Shown piece by piece: positions 1 through 10,487 of a DNA stretch of 64,000 bases. The stretch spans positions 29,216,296 to 29,280,295 of the forward strand of contig OU744723.1 of assembly GCA_916613615.1 (NCBI GenBank), written 5' to 3'. A program made the position numbers and the translations under genes. A model generated the notes under the pieces. The model worked only from the letters and a program-made list of their open reading frames with translations. It ran no database searches and had not been told where the DNA came from. Source of the stretch: Steromphala cineraria (Eukaryota; Mollusca; Gastropoda; Trochida; Trochidae). Within the stretch, counting starts at the first letter, position 1. Each line of letters starts with the position of its first letter.

Positions 1-343
1 CGATCATGTCTCTCTCTCTCTAGAGCTCACGCACGCCGTGGTAAAGAGCTGCGATGCACAAAATATTATGGAATTCTACCGACCTTCACTTTCGCTGAAC
101 TTTTGACCACCTATTATACCATAATGTCACGAGTCTATCATTCACGTTGTATTTACTAGTAAAATGTTTCAGGAATCAAATACTTCTACATATCCACGCT
201 CCAGAACTACGACAGCAAACCAATGAGAACCAGGCTGATGTAATTTGTCTGTATTGCATACATATATACAGGGAAACGGTTTACTATTCTTTAAGTGGGT
301 CGACACTAATGTAAAAAAAAAAAGTTGACCGACTGTGTTCAAG
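1..343. other. Noncoding left edge
   Basis: No coding frame can be supported here. A short CT dinucleotide run lies near positions 9-21 and an A-rich run near 313-323. The stretch lies just beyond the 3' end of the capsid pseudogene of the Polinton relic. It may hold the left terminal repeat or flank of that element, but no inverted terminal repeat could be recognised inside the window. Confidence 0.5.
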
Positions 344-1542
344 TCATGCTATTATTTCTAACTGGTCAATATGAATTACGCTATCCATATCTTGATAACA
401 TATTAAAGTGACCGCCACGTCTGTGGGTTCGCTAAATTTCAATTCTAATCCTACTTTCCCTTTGCTTTTTCTATACACATGTGATTCATCAGCACCGAGA
501 TCAGGTGTCAGATCGCACACAAAGTATAACCAGCCTTAAATTCAGCAGGTGTTACGCTATGTATGCTGTTTCTATTCACACCTCCTGTATGTCTAAATAA
601 ATCCAGGTATGTTTCCGCCAGTTTTCTATTTACAGCCCCTGCATATGCATTATTATCAACTAACCCCAGTACCAGCCTTTTAGGGATTTCTCCACTAACC
701 AGGTGCTCGGTATGGAAATCTCGAACGCCCTTGGGAATATCGTGAGCGGTACAGTGAACCTGACAGATAGGATAACGGGCTGTGGCACCCTTTGATAGAG
801 CACGTATATGTTGTTCTCTGATCGAGGGCGCTATTGTTACCTGGCGCACGTAAAATTCTGCCGTATCGATATGCGCTCTATACTGCCTATTGTCAGCGTT
901 TGTTGCGTACATAAAGTAAAATTCGGGTGGAGTTCGAATCAGTTCTAATTTTTAAGGGACACCGTCTAATAAATATCTATGCTGTAAAAACAGATCGCTG
1001 TGTAATCTGCCTACCAGTTTTTGTGGGTTATATCATGTTACACCTGTCTATAAACCCTGAATTACCCACTGCCCGATCTCTATCGGTTAAATTAAATTTA
1101 CCAGTGGCTCTTTCTTAAAACCCTCAGGCTGTCACGTGGTAGCGAGTTGGGATTTATCACATCTTAGGATGTTTTCAATATAAGCCGATAAGCATAATTG
1201 CCTAGTGAATCTGTCAACTCAACTTGATTCGCCCCGGCTATTACTCGAACTTCCCTGAATAAAGAATGGAAAGCATTATTCACCGGTGCAACAACATCTC
1301 GGCGTTCAACAACCTGATTAGCGCCATCCATTCTGTTATTGGTAATGGTATTTGAACCGTCCGCTCTTTTCACGCAATAAACAACGCGCATGTAGCAATC
1401 GTATTGTGTTATCTAGAGTCCCCATTCCAGCCACTGGGGTGTATTTGACTCAGGCGCTTTCGCTAAAAGTTCTCACCATGCCAGGCCTGCTAAACAAGTC
1501 TAGATCGCTCTTGGTGCATTGAACATGCTCGGACATCATCAT
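344..1542 (-). pseudogene. Polinton major capsid protein (double jelly-roll, hexon-like), broken
   Basis: Reading the minus strand, a start at 1542 (three successive Met codons) leads into an N-terminal motif with CTKSDLDLF. Next come a segment with VAPVNNAFHSLFREVRV, a segment with TARYPICQVHC and PKRLVLGLVDNNAYAG, and a C-terminal part with CDLTPDLGADESH. These match in order the conserved blocks of the Polinton capsid protein. The blocks lie in different frames, with a TGA near 1454 and frameshifts near 1400, 1010-1160 and 525; the stop is at 344-346. The total is about 400 codons, shorter than the usual 550-650, so there are internal deletions. Capsid assembly function is inferred from the family; this copy cannot make an intact protein. 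Confidence 0.8.
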
Positions 1543-1546
1543 TTTT

Positions 1547-1909
1547 TTAGAATAACCTTCTTCGTTTACCCAATCTTTTTCTTTTGCGGCATCTTGCAAC
1601 GTCTAAGTTCGGGTGGACGAGAGGACCAGCAGTTTTCGTTTCAAAGGAATACTGTTCGTGTAATACTTTTTTATTTCTACGTGAAACTTCGCGGTAAGGA
1701 GCAACGATTGTTAAAGTTAGAGAATTATGAGGGGAAGTAACATTTTTCAAGGCTACGGGTATTTGCAGCGAACTAACCCCTACCTGCCAAGAACTTCTGT
1801 CCACTTTTAAAGGGTGTGGTAAATCGACTGTAAACGAGTGTTGGACATTATCGGGTCTCGTATGAGGACTGGCATCACTCGGCAGCGTAATGTAAAAATG
1901 TTACTTCCA
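1547..1909 (-). pseudogene. Polinton conserved virion-type protein fragment (WxVG motif)
   Basis: From an ATG at 1909 the frame reads about 11 codons, meets a TGA near 1874, then stays open to 1547. The second part contains HSFTVDLPHPLKVD followed by SSWQVGVSSLQIP. That arrangement (a short strand, a Leu-Pro stretch, then W-x-V-G-x-x-x-x-x-x-P) is the hallmark of the conserved protein found next to the capsid gene in many Polintons. Its exact role is not known to me; a capsid-associated role is usually assumed. It is much shorter than the intact protein and ends in a basic tail directly before the capsid start at 1542. A gene with similar early motifs is seen at 62951 in the second viral element. 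Confidence 0.6.
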
Positions 1910-2082
1910 TGTCACGTTTAAGAGATTTTTCAAGCCAGGCTCGATAGTTGACAAGAATAGCTGCTTTAAAGGTTTTTCGAATTCTTTTATAACGGACGAG
2001 CTCGATTGCGGTGTAACTATTGAAATACCAATGAAGAGTGAAATAGTTAGCAAAACGTATACTATTTGCGCCAGAATGTTTG

Positions 2083-3304
2083 TTAATAACCTTTGACAAC
2101 GTTCTCGGAGGGTATCCACTGGTCGAACGCCTTGGGGTATCCTTTCCATCTCACTAAAACCTTTTTCGCCCCCGTGGCTTTATTCCGTCTATAGTGTAAT
2201 TCTTTTTCAATGTCATACGTCTCGGGCTCTCTTACGATCTGGAGCTCTTCTCTGTAAAACGTACCTTGTATTGGATTACCCCCGTAGTCGGTTATCTTAT
2301 AGGCTGAAGGGTGTCTATGCCTTACACGCGAAATTACGTAAATTATTTCTCTACTCCAGTTAGGTTCGTAACCTTTCCCAAAGAAACCTTTATTAGATCT
2401 TATTCTCACCAGTGTTTTAGAGGGAATTGCTACATTGCTTATCCTTCCTGCTACCTCGTATTTACCCTTTCTGCAGACAAATTCCCATACACGTATTTCA
2501 TCTCTGGCGGTAGTCACGCTACTCGGGGTAGCCCCGATAGAGGTGTGGTACGTGTGATTGTAAGTGCCAAGTATGTTAGGTAACACACTTACATAATGCC
2601 TATTTCAAACGGTGGTCAAATACCTCCATAACCTCGTTTTGAGAGTTCTCTGAAACCTTTCTACCACCCCGAATTTAAAGTCGTCATTCTGACTGGTGTA
2701 AAAGTGCCTTCCTAAAGATTTTGTTATATAATTTTTAAGCACGCTGTTTAGAAACTCTCCGCACTTGTCAGTCATTATGCTATCGAACAATCGTGGGCTG
2801 GCCCTCTCAACTGTTACGTTTCAACCCATCGGTTACCACCTGGGCAGTTTTATTTTTCAAGGGTTCTACCCACGCAAATTTGCTAAATACATTGATAACG
2901 CATAAGATGTACTAATGGCCTCCATTGTATTTACTTAGATGCGATAACACCGATAAATTGGCCTGCCAGAGCTGATCTTTACGGCACACGGTCGAGCTAT
3001 ACAGAGTTCTACGTATTGCTCTCGCTCGTGCGGGTCTATGTAACGTATACCAAGGTTGAGCTTGTAAACAATAATTCACCTGTTCCTTGGACGGCTTAGT
3101 GAAACCTCTTTTAGGCTTAGCTTTCAGTGAAGAGTCCAGTAGCGTACGTTCAGACCCGAAACCTCTCCTCGTATCATAATATATTCTGTTTAGCCATTTA
3201 CCCCAGGAAGGTTTTATTTTACAGCGACTGCCAGTTGGTTTTCTTTTTACTACCTCTATTTTGTTTTGAAGGCGACATTTCGGCCCGGATTTCTTCTTCT
3301 TCAT
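2083..3304 (-). pseudogene. Polinton retroviral-type integrase with chromodomain, inactive
   Basis: Minus-strand blocks read in order: YTLHRPARARAIRR and a KDQLWQANL segment (3304-2912), a core piece with VINVFSKFAWVEPLKNKT (about 2890-2835), a piece with IMTDKCGEFLN and GVVERFQRTLKTRLW (2790-2605), and a C-terminal part ending in a chromodomain with VLVRWKGYPKAFDQWIPSEN (2586-2083). In the first core block the Asp expected before VFSKF is Asn (AAT codon), so the DDE triad is broken even apart from the frameshifts near 2910, 2800 and 2600. The Asp and Glu of the other two blocks are present. Function in the family: insertion of the element DNA into the host chromosome. The chromodomain is typical of this family. 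Confidence 0.85.
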
Positions 3305-3650
3305 CGCTGGACGTCCACGTACCTCGGAGTGAGACGGGCGAGCATCTCATCTGCACGTGAGGTGGATTAACCCTGTATCGTAGGTTTCTCACTAATGTTG
3401 ACGGTAGCCCGTCTTTATCCATTAAATTGCTTATTTCCCTGGCTGCGGGTACGACTACATCGTATTTACTGGCTGGTTTGACTAGAACTTTTAGTTTAGA
3501 AGACAGGGGCTCCCTATTCACCTCTGCTGTTTTTAATTTAACCATACCGTCGGGTCGTATTAAAAGATCGGGGTGATCTCTCATATACCCTGTTATACCC
3601 CGTTGTATCCTTCTCTTATTGCTAATAAGATAACGTGAAAAATAAGACAA
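3219..3650 (-). CDS. Short Polinton ORF preceding the integrase
   Basis: A 143-codon frame lies upstream of the integrase and overlaps it by about 85 bases. It begins with a basic segment and continues with a part containing DHPDLLIRPDGMV and, further on, LPSTLVRNLRYR. Small proteins of this style (a hydrophobic strand, a Gly-containing turn, then a helix ending in a Leu-rich motif before the integrase) are common just upstream of Polinton integrases, so it may be a separate small protein or the integrase N-terminal extension. The C-terminal third (acidic EEEE run, then Lys-rich) overlaps the integrase frame and may be out of register. No enzymatic motif is visible. Confidence 0.45.
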   Translation of the reverse strand: MSYFSRYLISNKRRIQRGITGYMRDHPDLLIRPDGMVKLKTAEVNREPLSSKLKVLVKPASKYDVVVPAAREISNLMDKDGLPSTLVRNLRYRVNPPHVQMRCSPVSLRGTWTSSDEEEEIRAEMSPSKQNRGSKKKTNWQSL

Positions 3651-3840
3651 ACAACACGAGCAATGAATTATTTTCAGTGCGTGAAACCACGCACCCGTTT
3701 AATTGATTTGTTCATTCTCTCTCAATCTCAATTTTTTTCATTCATTAAATATTTCTCTAATTCATCCAGTTCGCAACCCACATTGTCCATTTTCTTATTT
3801 CTTGGGTCACGTTAACGTTTCTTTGACGTTTTACGTATTG

Positions 3841-4404
3841 TCAACTGAATAGGCAGTCGCTGGTGCTGGTGCTGCTGCTGCTGCTGCCCTGCTGCTGCTC
3901 AACTGTCGCGCCGCCACTGATACGCTGTTCCGTACACGATTTAGGGCTGGCGTACCCGTCGTTGTCGAAACGGTTGACGGTACTGTGCTGTTGTTGTTGC
4001 TGTTGTTGCTGTTGTACTGTCCAATGCTCGACGTTGCTTATGCTGTTGTCTTGCTCTGCTGCTGCGTTGTTTGATGACCCGTTATGCCGCAATTGCTGAT
4101 GGGTTGCCGAGGTGTTCTCGGCTTTGACGTTGTACGGATGTCCCGCGCAGTTTGGGGCGACCATCATCTCTGTTGACATGAGCTGGAAACGTTTTGCTTT
4201 CATGTCGGGGCCGTGAACGCTGTTATTAGTGTCTACACAGCTTTCCAACTCGTGTAGCGATTGCACGCCGTTGAGGAAATGTTCTTTATGCTGATGGTTT
4301 TGTTCGTATAACATCATGGTATGCGAAAATTGTACTAGGGAATTCCCGGCCATTAAGGCTGCGTTGATAACGTTCCAATTGACCGACATGGTACAATCAC
4401 TCAC
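3841..4404 (-). CDS. Poly-Q hypothetical protein inside the Polinton
   Basis: An uninterrupted 187-codon frame lies between the polymerase and the integrase on the same strand. The first 60 residues are moderately hydrophobic and helix-prone (MAGNSLVQFSHTMMLYEQ). The middle is Asn/His-rich, followed by a run of nine Gln, a further QQQ, and a Ser/Thr-rich tail. There is no transmembrane segment or known motif. It is the longest intact frame left in this decayed element, which either means it is recent repeat expansion that happens to stay open or that it is under some constraint. The Gln codons are mixed CAA and CAG, so it is not a pure CAG microsatellite. I do not recognise the product. Confidence 0.45.
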   Translation of the reverse strand: MSDCTMSVNWNVINAALMAGNSLVQFSHTMMLYEQNHQHKEHFLNGVQSLHELESCVDTNNSVHGPDMKAKRFQLMSTEMMVAPNCAGHPYNVKAENTSATHQQLRHNGSSNNAAAEQDNSISNVEHWTVQQQQQQQQQHSTVNRFDNDGYASPKSCTEQRISGGATVEQQQGSSSSSTSTSDCLFS

Positions 4405-5149
4405 GACTTAACAGAAATAATAATAAGGTGCCTGTGGTCGGGCGAGGGTTAGGCGGCTGACTGACCTATCCGCACGATTGCCTAAGTTTTAAAACCGTGT
4501 ATACCAGCTTACCCGTAATAGGATGCGCGACAATGCGTCTTTTGTTGTAACAAAATTTGTATGTCTTTGTCTGGTGAACAGTGTGAATATCTAATTTTCG
4601 TTTGAGACCGGCTCTTTTGAGCTGATTCGGAAATTGTACATCGATTGTTACCGGGTCGGTTTTGTGTTGCGTTGCCGTCTGTACTAGAGCGTCGAAATTT
4701 AAAGCGGCTGAAGTTCTACTATTCAAAGTAAAATCTCTGATTTTACAAATTTCTCGCAACCCCTTTTTAGGCTGATGGTGTAGCTTGTACACATAATTTT
4801 TAGGTCCACACGTGGCGAATTCCTCTATCCAATTACCCTCCTCTATTTCGTCAGTCCATTGTCCTAGCGAGTCGCCGAGAGAAAGATGAGGAGTGTTATC
4901 GTCGTCCAAGAATATTACGCTGTCCGTGTCAAAATACAAACACTTGTCGTCTAACAGATTGAGTACTTCGTACAGTTTCAGGCGTGCCTGAGCCGTTACC
5001 CAGGCCGCTATGACCGGATTACTAGCCTTGTGAGGTGTTTCGTGTTGCTCAATCAGGGATTTCTACCAGCAAGATGTTTTCATTTATTATGTCCCCCGCA
5101 AAGCTTTGCGAAAGACATAATGTTTTAGGTTCCGTAATTCCGTAATTCC

Positions 5150-6180
5150 GTAAAACTTTTGTTTCCGGACCATATCTCCAAAACCGTTCAATATTTATTA
5201 ACGAAACTTGGTATGTAGTTAGATCTAGTACTGGAGTGGTGCCTTTTGCTATTTTGGTTATTCTGAATTTTTTATTTTTTCTGGTTTCCATGGAAACAAC
5301 TTTAACTTAGTGGATATTGGGGGATGCTTTTGTTTCCAGACCATATCTCCAAAACCGTTCAATATTTTTTAACGAAACTTAGTATGTGGTTAGATCTTGT
5401 ACTGGAGTGGTGCCTTTTGCTATTTTGGTTATTCTGAATTTTTTATTTATTCTGGTTCCCATGAAAACATTTTGAACTTAGTGCATATTGGGGGATGCTT
5501 TTGTTTCCAGACCATATCTCCAAAACCGTTCAATATTTTTTAACGAAACTTGGTATGTGGTTAGATCTAGTACTGGAGTGGTGCCTTTTGCTATTTTGGT
5601 TATTCTGAATTTTTTATTTTTTCTGGTTCCCATGAAAATATTTTGAACTTAGTGCATATTGGGGGATGCTTTCATTTCCGGGCCATATCTTCAAAACTGT
5701 TCAATATTTTTTAACAAAACTTGATATGTGGTTAGACCTAGTGGTGGAGTGGTGCCTTTTGCTATTTTGGTCATTCTGAATTATATAATTTTCTTGGTTT
5801 CCATGGCAACAGTTTGAAAGGACCATTTCCGGGCAGTATCTCAAAAACTATTCAATATGATTTTTCGAAACTTGGTATATGGTTGGACCTAGTGGTGGAG
5901 TGGTGCCTTTTTCTATTTTAGTTATTTTGAAAAAAAAATTCTAGTTTCTAAAGAAACAAGTTGAACTAGGTGTATATGGGGGGGGGGGGGTAGGGTCTGT
6001 TTCTGTACTTTAGCTTAAAAACTATTCAAAATATTTTTACCAGACTTGATATGTGGTTAGAACTACTGGAGGAGTGGTGCCTTTGCTACTTTGGTTATTC
6101 TGAATTATTATTTTTCTGGTTTCCATGGAAACAATATGAAATTTGTACATAATGGGGGTAGGGTCACTTTCGGATTAAAT
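5150..6180. repeat. About six-unit minisatellite, ~175 bp period, inside polB
   Basis: Six diverging units each contain the phrases 'catatctccaaaaccgttca', 'ggagtggtgcctttt' and 'ttttggttattctgaa', starting near 5155, 5330, 5508, 5680, 5827 and 5995. The array separates two polymerase blocks (one ending near 6205, one resuming near 5150), so it arrived as an insertion. Each unit ends in a partially palindromic GTTTCC-AT-GGAAAC segment (5285, 5457, 5633, 5807, 5945 and 6119). A run of about twelve G lies near 5980. Reading frames crossing the array, such as 5049-5291 minus, are mostly shadows. Confidence 0.85.
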
Positions 6181-7886
6181 GTTAGTGGGGGACATCACAG
6201 TGCATCACATGCACAGATTTCTAATTATTTCCAAATCGTGGATTACTACGCACTGGTCATAGAACAAATTATGCAACTGATACTCGCGGTCTAGAAAAAC
6301 AGTAGCGCGTTTATCGTTTGTCTGCCCTAGTTTTCCCCGATGGGAATTTAACATATTCTTTGCAAGAACAATCTTCTCTGAATCCAGAGACACTCCCTCT
6401 TTAAGAAATACCTCGCGCATGAAATCAGCTCGCTTTTTGGGTGTATCACGTTTTACGGGGTACCCACAAGCCTCTTGCTTAAGCTTATAAACGAGTCAAC
6501 ATAGCATGAAAACAGTCTTTCTCGCTTTGTCTCCCAGTCGTACTGTTCAAATTTGTCGTAATGCCAGACGTCGTAAATGCGTCTGAGAGTATAACCAAAT
6601 TCTTTAACCGCTCGTTGTACTTTGATCGTCGTAAATGTACCAACCCAGGCCCGTTCGCCGTCGCTATGAGTACACTCATCATCTAGATTTCTATCAGCAC
6701 ATGTTTTACACAAGGGAAAGTACAGCTTTTGATTTGTTTGGTAGGGCAATAAGGGATGGAATAAACGCGTGGGTGGTAGTCGCGAGTTCCAAATTTTGGG
6801 GTTGGGGTATCAATTTAGACAAAAATCCTCCTAGCTGAGAAAGAGTGTCGGGGCCCAAAATACTATTTCTCTTACAATCACGAGGGATGAATTGTGAATA
6901 CATTTCATGTCTCCATGGACAGTGCTCGCATAAGAAAGAAGACTTATCACCCCCGCATACTCCACAAGCTAGTTGTATGACGCATAAATTTGGAATATAT
7001 TTGACACATTTTGAAAGTTTTACAGATATCCTTAGGTGCCGATTGAAGCATTCTCGAGAAGGAAACCATACATTGCAACTGTGACGAGCAGTGCCTAATC
7101 CCCTGGTGTACATGCTACACCTGGCTGGTGACATTTTGAACAGCTGTATTCCCTAGTGCATGGGTGTGTTTTAAGATTGCTAAATCCCTTGTCGCATTGT
7201 GTACAGTAGTAAAGAGTACCTTAAGAGCCCTTTACAGAATTGATGACATCGTAATGTCCCTCGTGACAAAGTATGTGAATAGAAGGCAAGTCCATACGGT
7301 CTACGTTACAACCCTTGTAAATCAATGTAGGCCCCCCTCCCGGTGTAAGGCTATGCACATATATTACTGCTGTGTTGAGTAAATGTGTCTGAAATTTATC
7401 CAGTGTAGCTCCACCCTCGTCACCCGCTCTGGGTTGAACACAAGCTGCACGGTACAGCTCTAACGCCGCGTCTCTGTCTTTCTTACCAATCATTTACAAA
7501 TTGCCTACCTTTTGTGTGGTCTGGCTTCTCCTGTACTATGCAAAGGGATGTAGCGATAGCCCTGCCGCAACATAAGTCATCTTTATTCTGAATGAGTAGT
7601 AGCAAATGTCTATTCTTCAAAAACTCGCTAACAGTTTTAGTATTTCTGCGTGTAGACCGCCCCACGCCTCTCCAGCTACCGACGTTATCAGGGTTCCTAA
7701 CCACAGTTACCTTTATCTTAATACCCATATCGAAACAGAAGTTAGTTTTGGATTGAGCGACATGATCCACGGCTAAGAGCAACAAATTTGATACCATGTG
7801 TTCGAATCTAACAAAGGGTATTCTAACATCCGCGTCCAGTTCTGAATGACTAATCGTGATAGATATTCTATCTCCTGGTGTCAGAT

Positions 7887-8135
7887 CTGAAAGATAACAA
7901 AAATAACCCTTTTTTAACTCTTTCAAAGACCCTTACTTAAATAGTGATATTCTAAAAATTATCCCGCATATAATACGGATAATGTACAAATATTTCTCTC
8001 TTTCGATATTATTTATGACCCCTGGATGTTTTGATAACATGGAGTATGAATATAACCTTGCTGACAGATTTGTCATACGTAGCGATAATAACCTTATTTA
8101 TTGAAAAAAAAAAAGGTAGGTCTGACAGTACATAC
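7887..8135 (-). other. Candidate intron 2 of Polinton polymerase
   Basis: On the minus strand exon 2 ends GCAAG at 8136, followed by donor GTATGT. The acceptor is TTATCTTTCAG ending at 7887, and exon 3 starts at 7886. Both ends are phase 1, and splicing would link the exon 2 frame to the family-conserved block of exon 3 (LTPGDRISI). The intron is 249 bases. Confidence 0.75.
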
Positions 8136-8427
8136 CTTGCATGAACCCGATGCGTCCTATCATCAAATCAATGCCATGGGCTAAAGTTTGATCAGGGTTA
8201 GCACTTTGATGAGCGTTGTCCAAATATTCCTGGTCAAAATTGACTGTGTATGAGGTCTGCATTGTTCCAAAACGAGGAGCATCCTGATGTCCGATACACC
8301 TGATTGTGAAAGGTTCCTTTTCACCGTTGTTATCATTTGAAACTGTTTTTTCAGAAATGGCACCACCACCCCCCTGGTATCCATCTGCCTCTAATTCTTC
8401 TTCTTCTTCATCGGTATCAACGCATAT

Positions 8428-9033
8428 CTGTGATACACAAAAAAACCCACCATTCTGTTGTACTGTTTTAAGGATTTTCAATATCGTATATCTCATTAAA
8501 AACTAACCTAACCGGTCGAATTAGGATACATTGCTATGTTATACCGCAATGTTAATAACAATAGATACTATGAGTTGAAAATACACCCGAATAATACAGG
8601 CATACATATTATCTAAAACTACAGCCCATATTCATAGTAATTCGACTGAATTTTGAGATGTTTCATTAAGGCTTTATCAAAATGTTGATGTATAGCGTAT
8701 GAAGAGGTAAAAGTCAAAGCGTTTACCCTGCACGACCTCTAAGATGTTGTACATGTGTGAAGAATAAGGTTAATTCGCCGGTTTAGATGTGGAATATTTC
8801 TATAAACAATTGTGTTTATCAAAATGCATTTTTTTTTTAAATAATATTTTTAGTTTAAATTATAAATCAATACCCCTTTAACGCGTTCTTTGGCTGCTAT
8901 TCAATCAACTATAATTGCTTTGTTTTGAGTACAACGTCATAGGCTTTGAATATATGTATTTGAAAATTTTACACGTAGTAGCACAGGCTTAGGATTAAAA
9001 AAGTTTTAATTGTAATTTTATACGTCTACTCAC
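8428..9033 (-). other. Candidate intron 1 of Polinton polymerase
   Basis: On the minus strand the exon ends TTATTTG at 9034, followed by donor GTGAGT (9033-9028). The acceptor is a T-rich tract ending in CACAG at 8428, with exon 2 starting ATATGC at 8427. Both ends are phase 0 and both flanking frames are open. The intron is 606 bases and AT-rich. This is a prediction from splice consensus and phase only. Confidence 0.7.
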
Positions 9034-9179
9034 CAAATAATCGTCTTCTGAATCTGAAGATATTTCATCCCCGCTGGTTAAGATAAGATTTACTGAAACC
9101 TCATCACTTAGATGCCCAAAATTTGCTAAAATATCTATTTCTTGACTCGCCATTAACGGTGTTGCTTCCATAATAGAAA

Positions 9180-10046
9180 ATTTCTACCTATTTGTGGAAA
9201 AAACTATTGCAAAACGCATTATTCTTTCATCACTCTGGTGTAGCAGCCATTCTGGTCGTATGGGGTGATATAATTTTACAAACTGTTAAACCAAGTTGCT
9301 TCCCCAGGACAAGACCCCCTCTGTTATACGTACTGACATAACTGACAATAATTGCACTGAACCCTACAGGGTTAATGAACCTGAGGGTTTTAATGGTTAG
9401 CAGTTTGTAGGGGGTTCAGTGCAACTTGGACACTCCTATTCAAAATTTTGTAACGAGTATGAACTTGTGCAGTGTACAATCTTAATTATATAAGACTCAA
9501 GCTGCGACCAAGGCCCATCTATTGTTCTTAAAACTCGTCGAGAGAATCAGGTTATGACACCCCCTTCCCTCGATGGACTCGACATTTCACAGGGCTATTA
9601 TTTGGCATACTTTGACATGTATACACACGTTAAAAAAGAAAGGTTACATTATGGTTTTATCTGCCGTTTGTAAAGAGTAAGTTTTTAAAATCAGATCTCG
9701 TTTAGAATGTTTCATCACATTTAAATGGTATGAATTTATCTGATGAATAATATAGTTTTAAATAAAAAAAATGTAAAAATTTGTTTTCCCTTAATGTAAA
9801 TTTGACATATATACTCGCGTTGAAAATAAAAGGTACATTAGTCGTGGCGGTAATTATAGACACTGTTGAAGTGCGTTAAACACAGAAATGATGAATAGAC
9901 CCCCACAGTTCTATTGTTCTGATATCATTGACGTGTAACAAAAGAGAAATCGCAGGGGGTCCAGTAGTGGTGAGGGTTTCGGGGTCTGTTCAGCGACGGA
10001 CAATAGGATTACGTCATGCATTGTTAGACGTACCGTTATTGTTTAA
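9180..10046. other. Noncoding; likely 5' region of Polinton
   Basis: There is no coding frame. A 13-base inverted repeat TTGCACTGAACCC / GGGTTCAGTGCAA lies at about 9350-9362 and 9414-9426, able to form a stem with a loop of about 50 bases. Two loosely similar stretches, each containing 'ttgacat', 'atac', 'cgttgaaa' or 'cgttaaaa' and 'ggtacatta' or 'ggttacatta', occur near 9610-9650 and 9805-9840. This may be the terminal region of the Polinton, but no outer end is defined. Confidence 0.4.
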
Positions 10047-10409
10047 CTACTCACGTGGCCTCAGCCCTTCCTTCCATTTCGACATTAAATCACCCTCCTC
10101 TGTATAATGTGTGTCCATGTCATTGTATTGCTCATCAAAGCCACTGAACTCATCTTCTGTGAAAGTACCACCAGCCCTAGCGGCTCCGCCCGTAGCAGCT
10201 AGTATATTTCTTGCAATGTTTCTTATATCTGGATCACTGTTCATGTCCGATGCCAATCCGTCACTGTCGCTCTCAGTGTCACTATCATCAGTAGTCTCCA
10301 TGTCAGAAGCTTCATCAGCATGGACTTTGGCAATAAACTCGTCGTCGCTGGAGGTAAACGGCCCCTCAAAACTCAGAGTCCTTGGCCTTCTAGGTCTCGC
10401 TCTTGGCAT
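10047..10409 (-). CDS. Acidic hypothetical ORF upstream of the Polinton
   Basis: This is a 120-codon open frame on the polymerase strand. The N-terminus is Arg/Pro-rich (MPRARPRRPRTLSFEG), followed by a long Asp/Glu/Ser-rich stretch and a short Gly/Ala segment, with no membrane helix. The frame runs into a perfect splice donor (AGGCCAC then GTGAGT) nine bases before its stop, so it may be a first coding exon rather than a complete gene. Joining in frame to the exon that starts at 9171 does not work by simple phase, because the only nearby acceptor gives a 16-base leader. It could be a nuclear acidic protein or a Polinton first exon; the product is not recognised. Confidence 0.4.
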   Translation of the reverse strand: MPRARPRRPRTLSFEGPFTSSDDEFIAKVHADEASDMETTDDSDTESDSDGLASDMNSDPDIRNIARNILAATGGAARAGGTFTEDEFSGFDEQYNDMDTHYTEEGDLMSKWKEGLRPRE

Positions 10410-10487
10410 CTTTTATATCATCTGTAATTGACTGAAACAGATTTAGACATGTGCAAGAAAGAACAACTCAAGAGCAGGGGCCACACC

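Larger units (their letters stand above)
344..9171 (-). mobile_element. Decayed Polinton (Maverick) element
   Basis: All recognisable genes lie on the minus strand in the order DNA polymerase B, poly-Q ORF, short pre-integrase ORF, integrase, short virion-type protein and major capsid protein. This gene set is diagnostic of Polintons, the self-synthesising virus-like transposons of animals. Almost every gene has frameshifts or stops and a minisatellite interrupts the polymerase, so the copy is dead. The A32-type packaging ATPase and the maturation protease usual for the family are not seen, so the relic is also internally deleted or continues to the left. Terminal inverted repeats were not located. 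Confidence 0.85.
4466..9171 (-). pseudogene. Protein-primed family B DNA polymerase of the Polinton, spliced and broken
   Basis: The gene starts at the ATG at 9171. Exon 1 runs 9171-9034 (acidic, 46 codons), exon 2 runs 8427-8136 (starts with an acidic run) and exon 3 starts at 7886; both junctions have consensus splice sites and matching phases. Exon 3 carries the RIQNKDELCCARA-type block (here LLIQNKDDLCCGRAIA). It is followed by a Cys-rich zinc segment, the LYFPLCKTCADRN block (6749-6453), a KQEACGYP and LNSHRGKLGQ block (6480-6205) and finally the catalytic C motif YFDTDSVIF (about 4940). Breaks: frameshift near 7490, TAA at 7221, frameshifts near 7105, 6740, 6490 and 5050, and a minisatellite at about 5150-6180. 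The exonuclease region appears deleted. Its family role is replication of the element DNA. Confidence 0.85.

Noticed and set aside
1875..2149. Two overlapping minus frames between the integrase end and the WxVG protein
   Set aside because: They have a hydrophobic stretch but no recognisable family motif and overlap each other. Probably a decayed spacer or the remains of a lost gene.
2311..2583. Plus-strand 90-codon frame over the integrase C-terminal region
   Set aside because: Shadow of the minus-strand integrase, which has clear chromodomain and core motifs.
3863..4099. Plus-strand frame with a run of Cys
   Set aside because: It is the complement of the poly-Q codons of the minus-strand ORF at 3841-4404.
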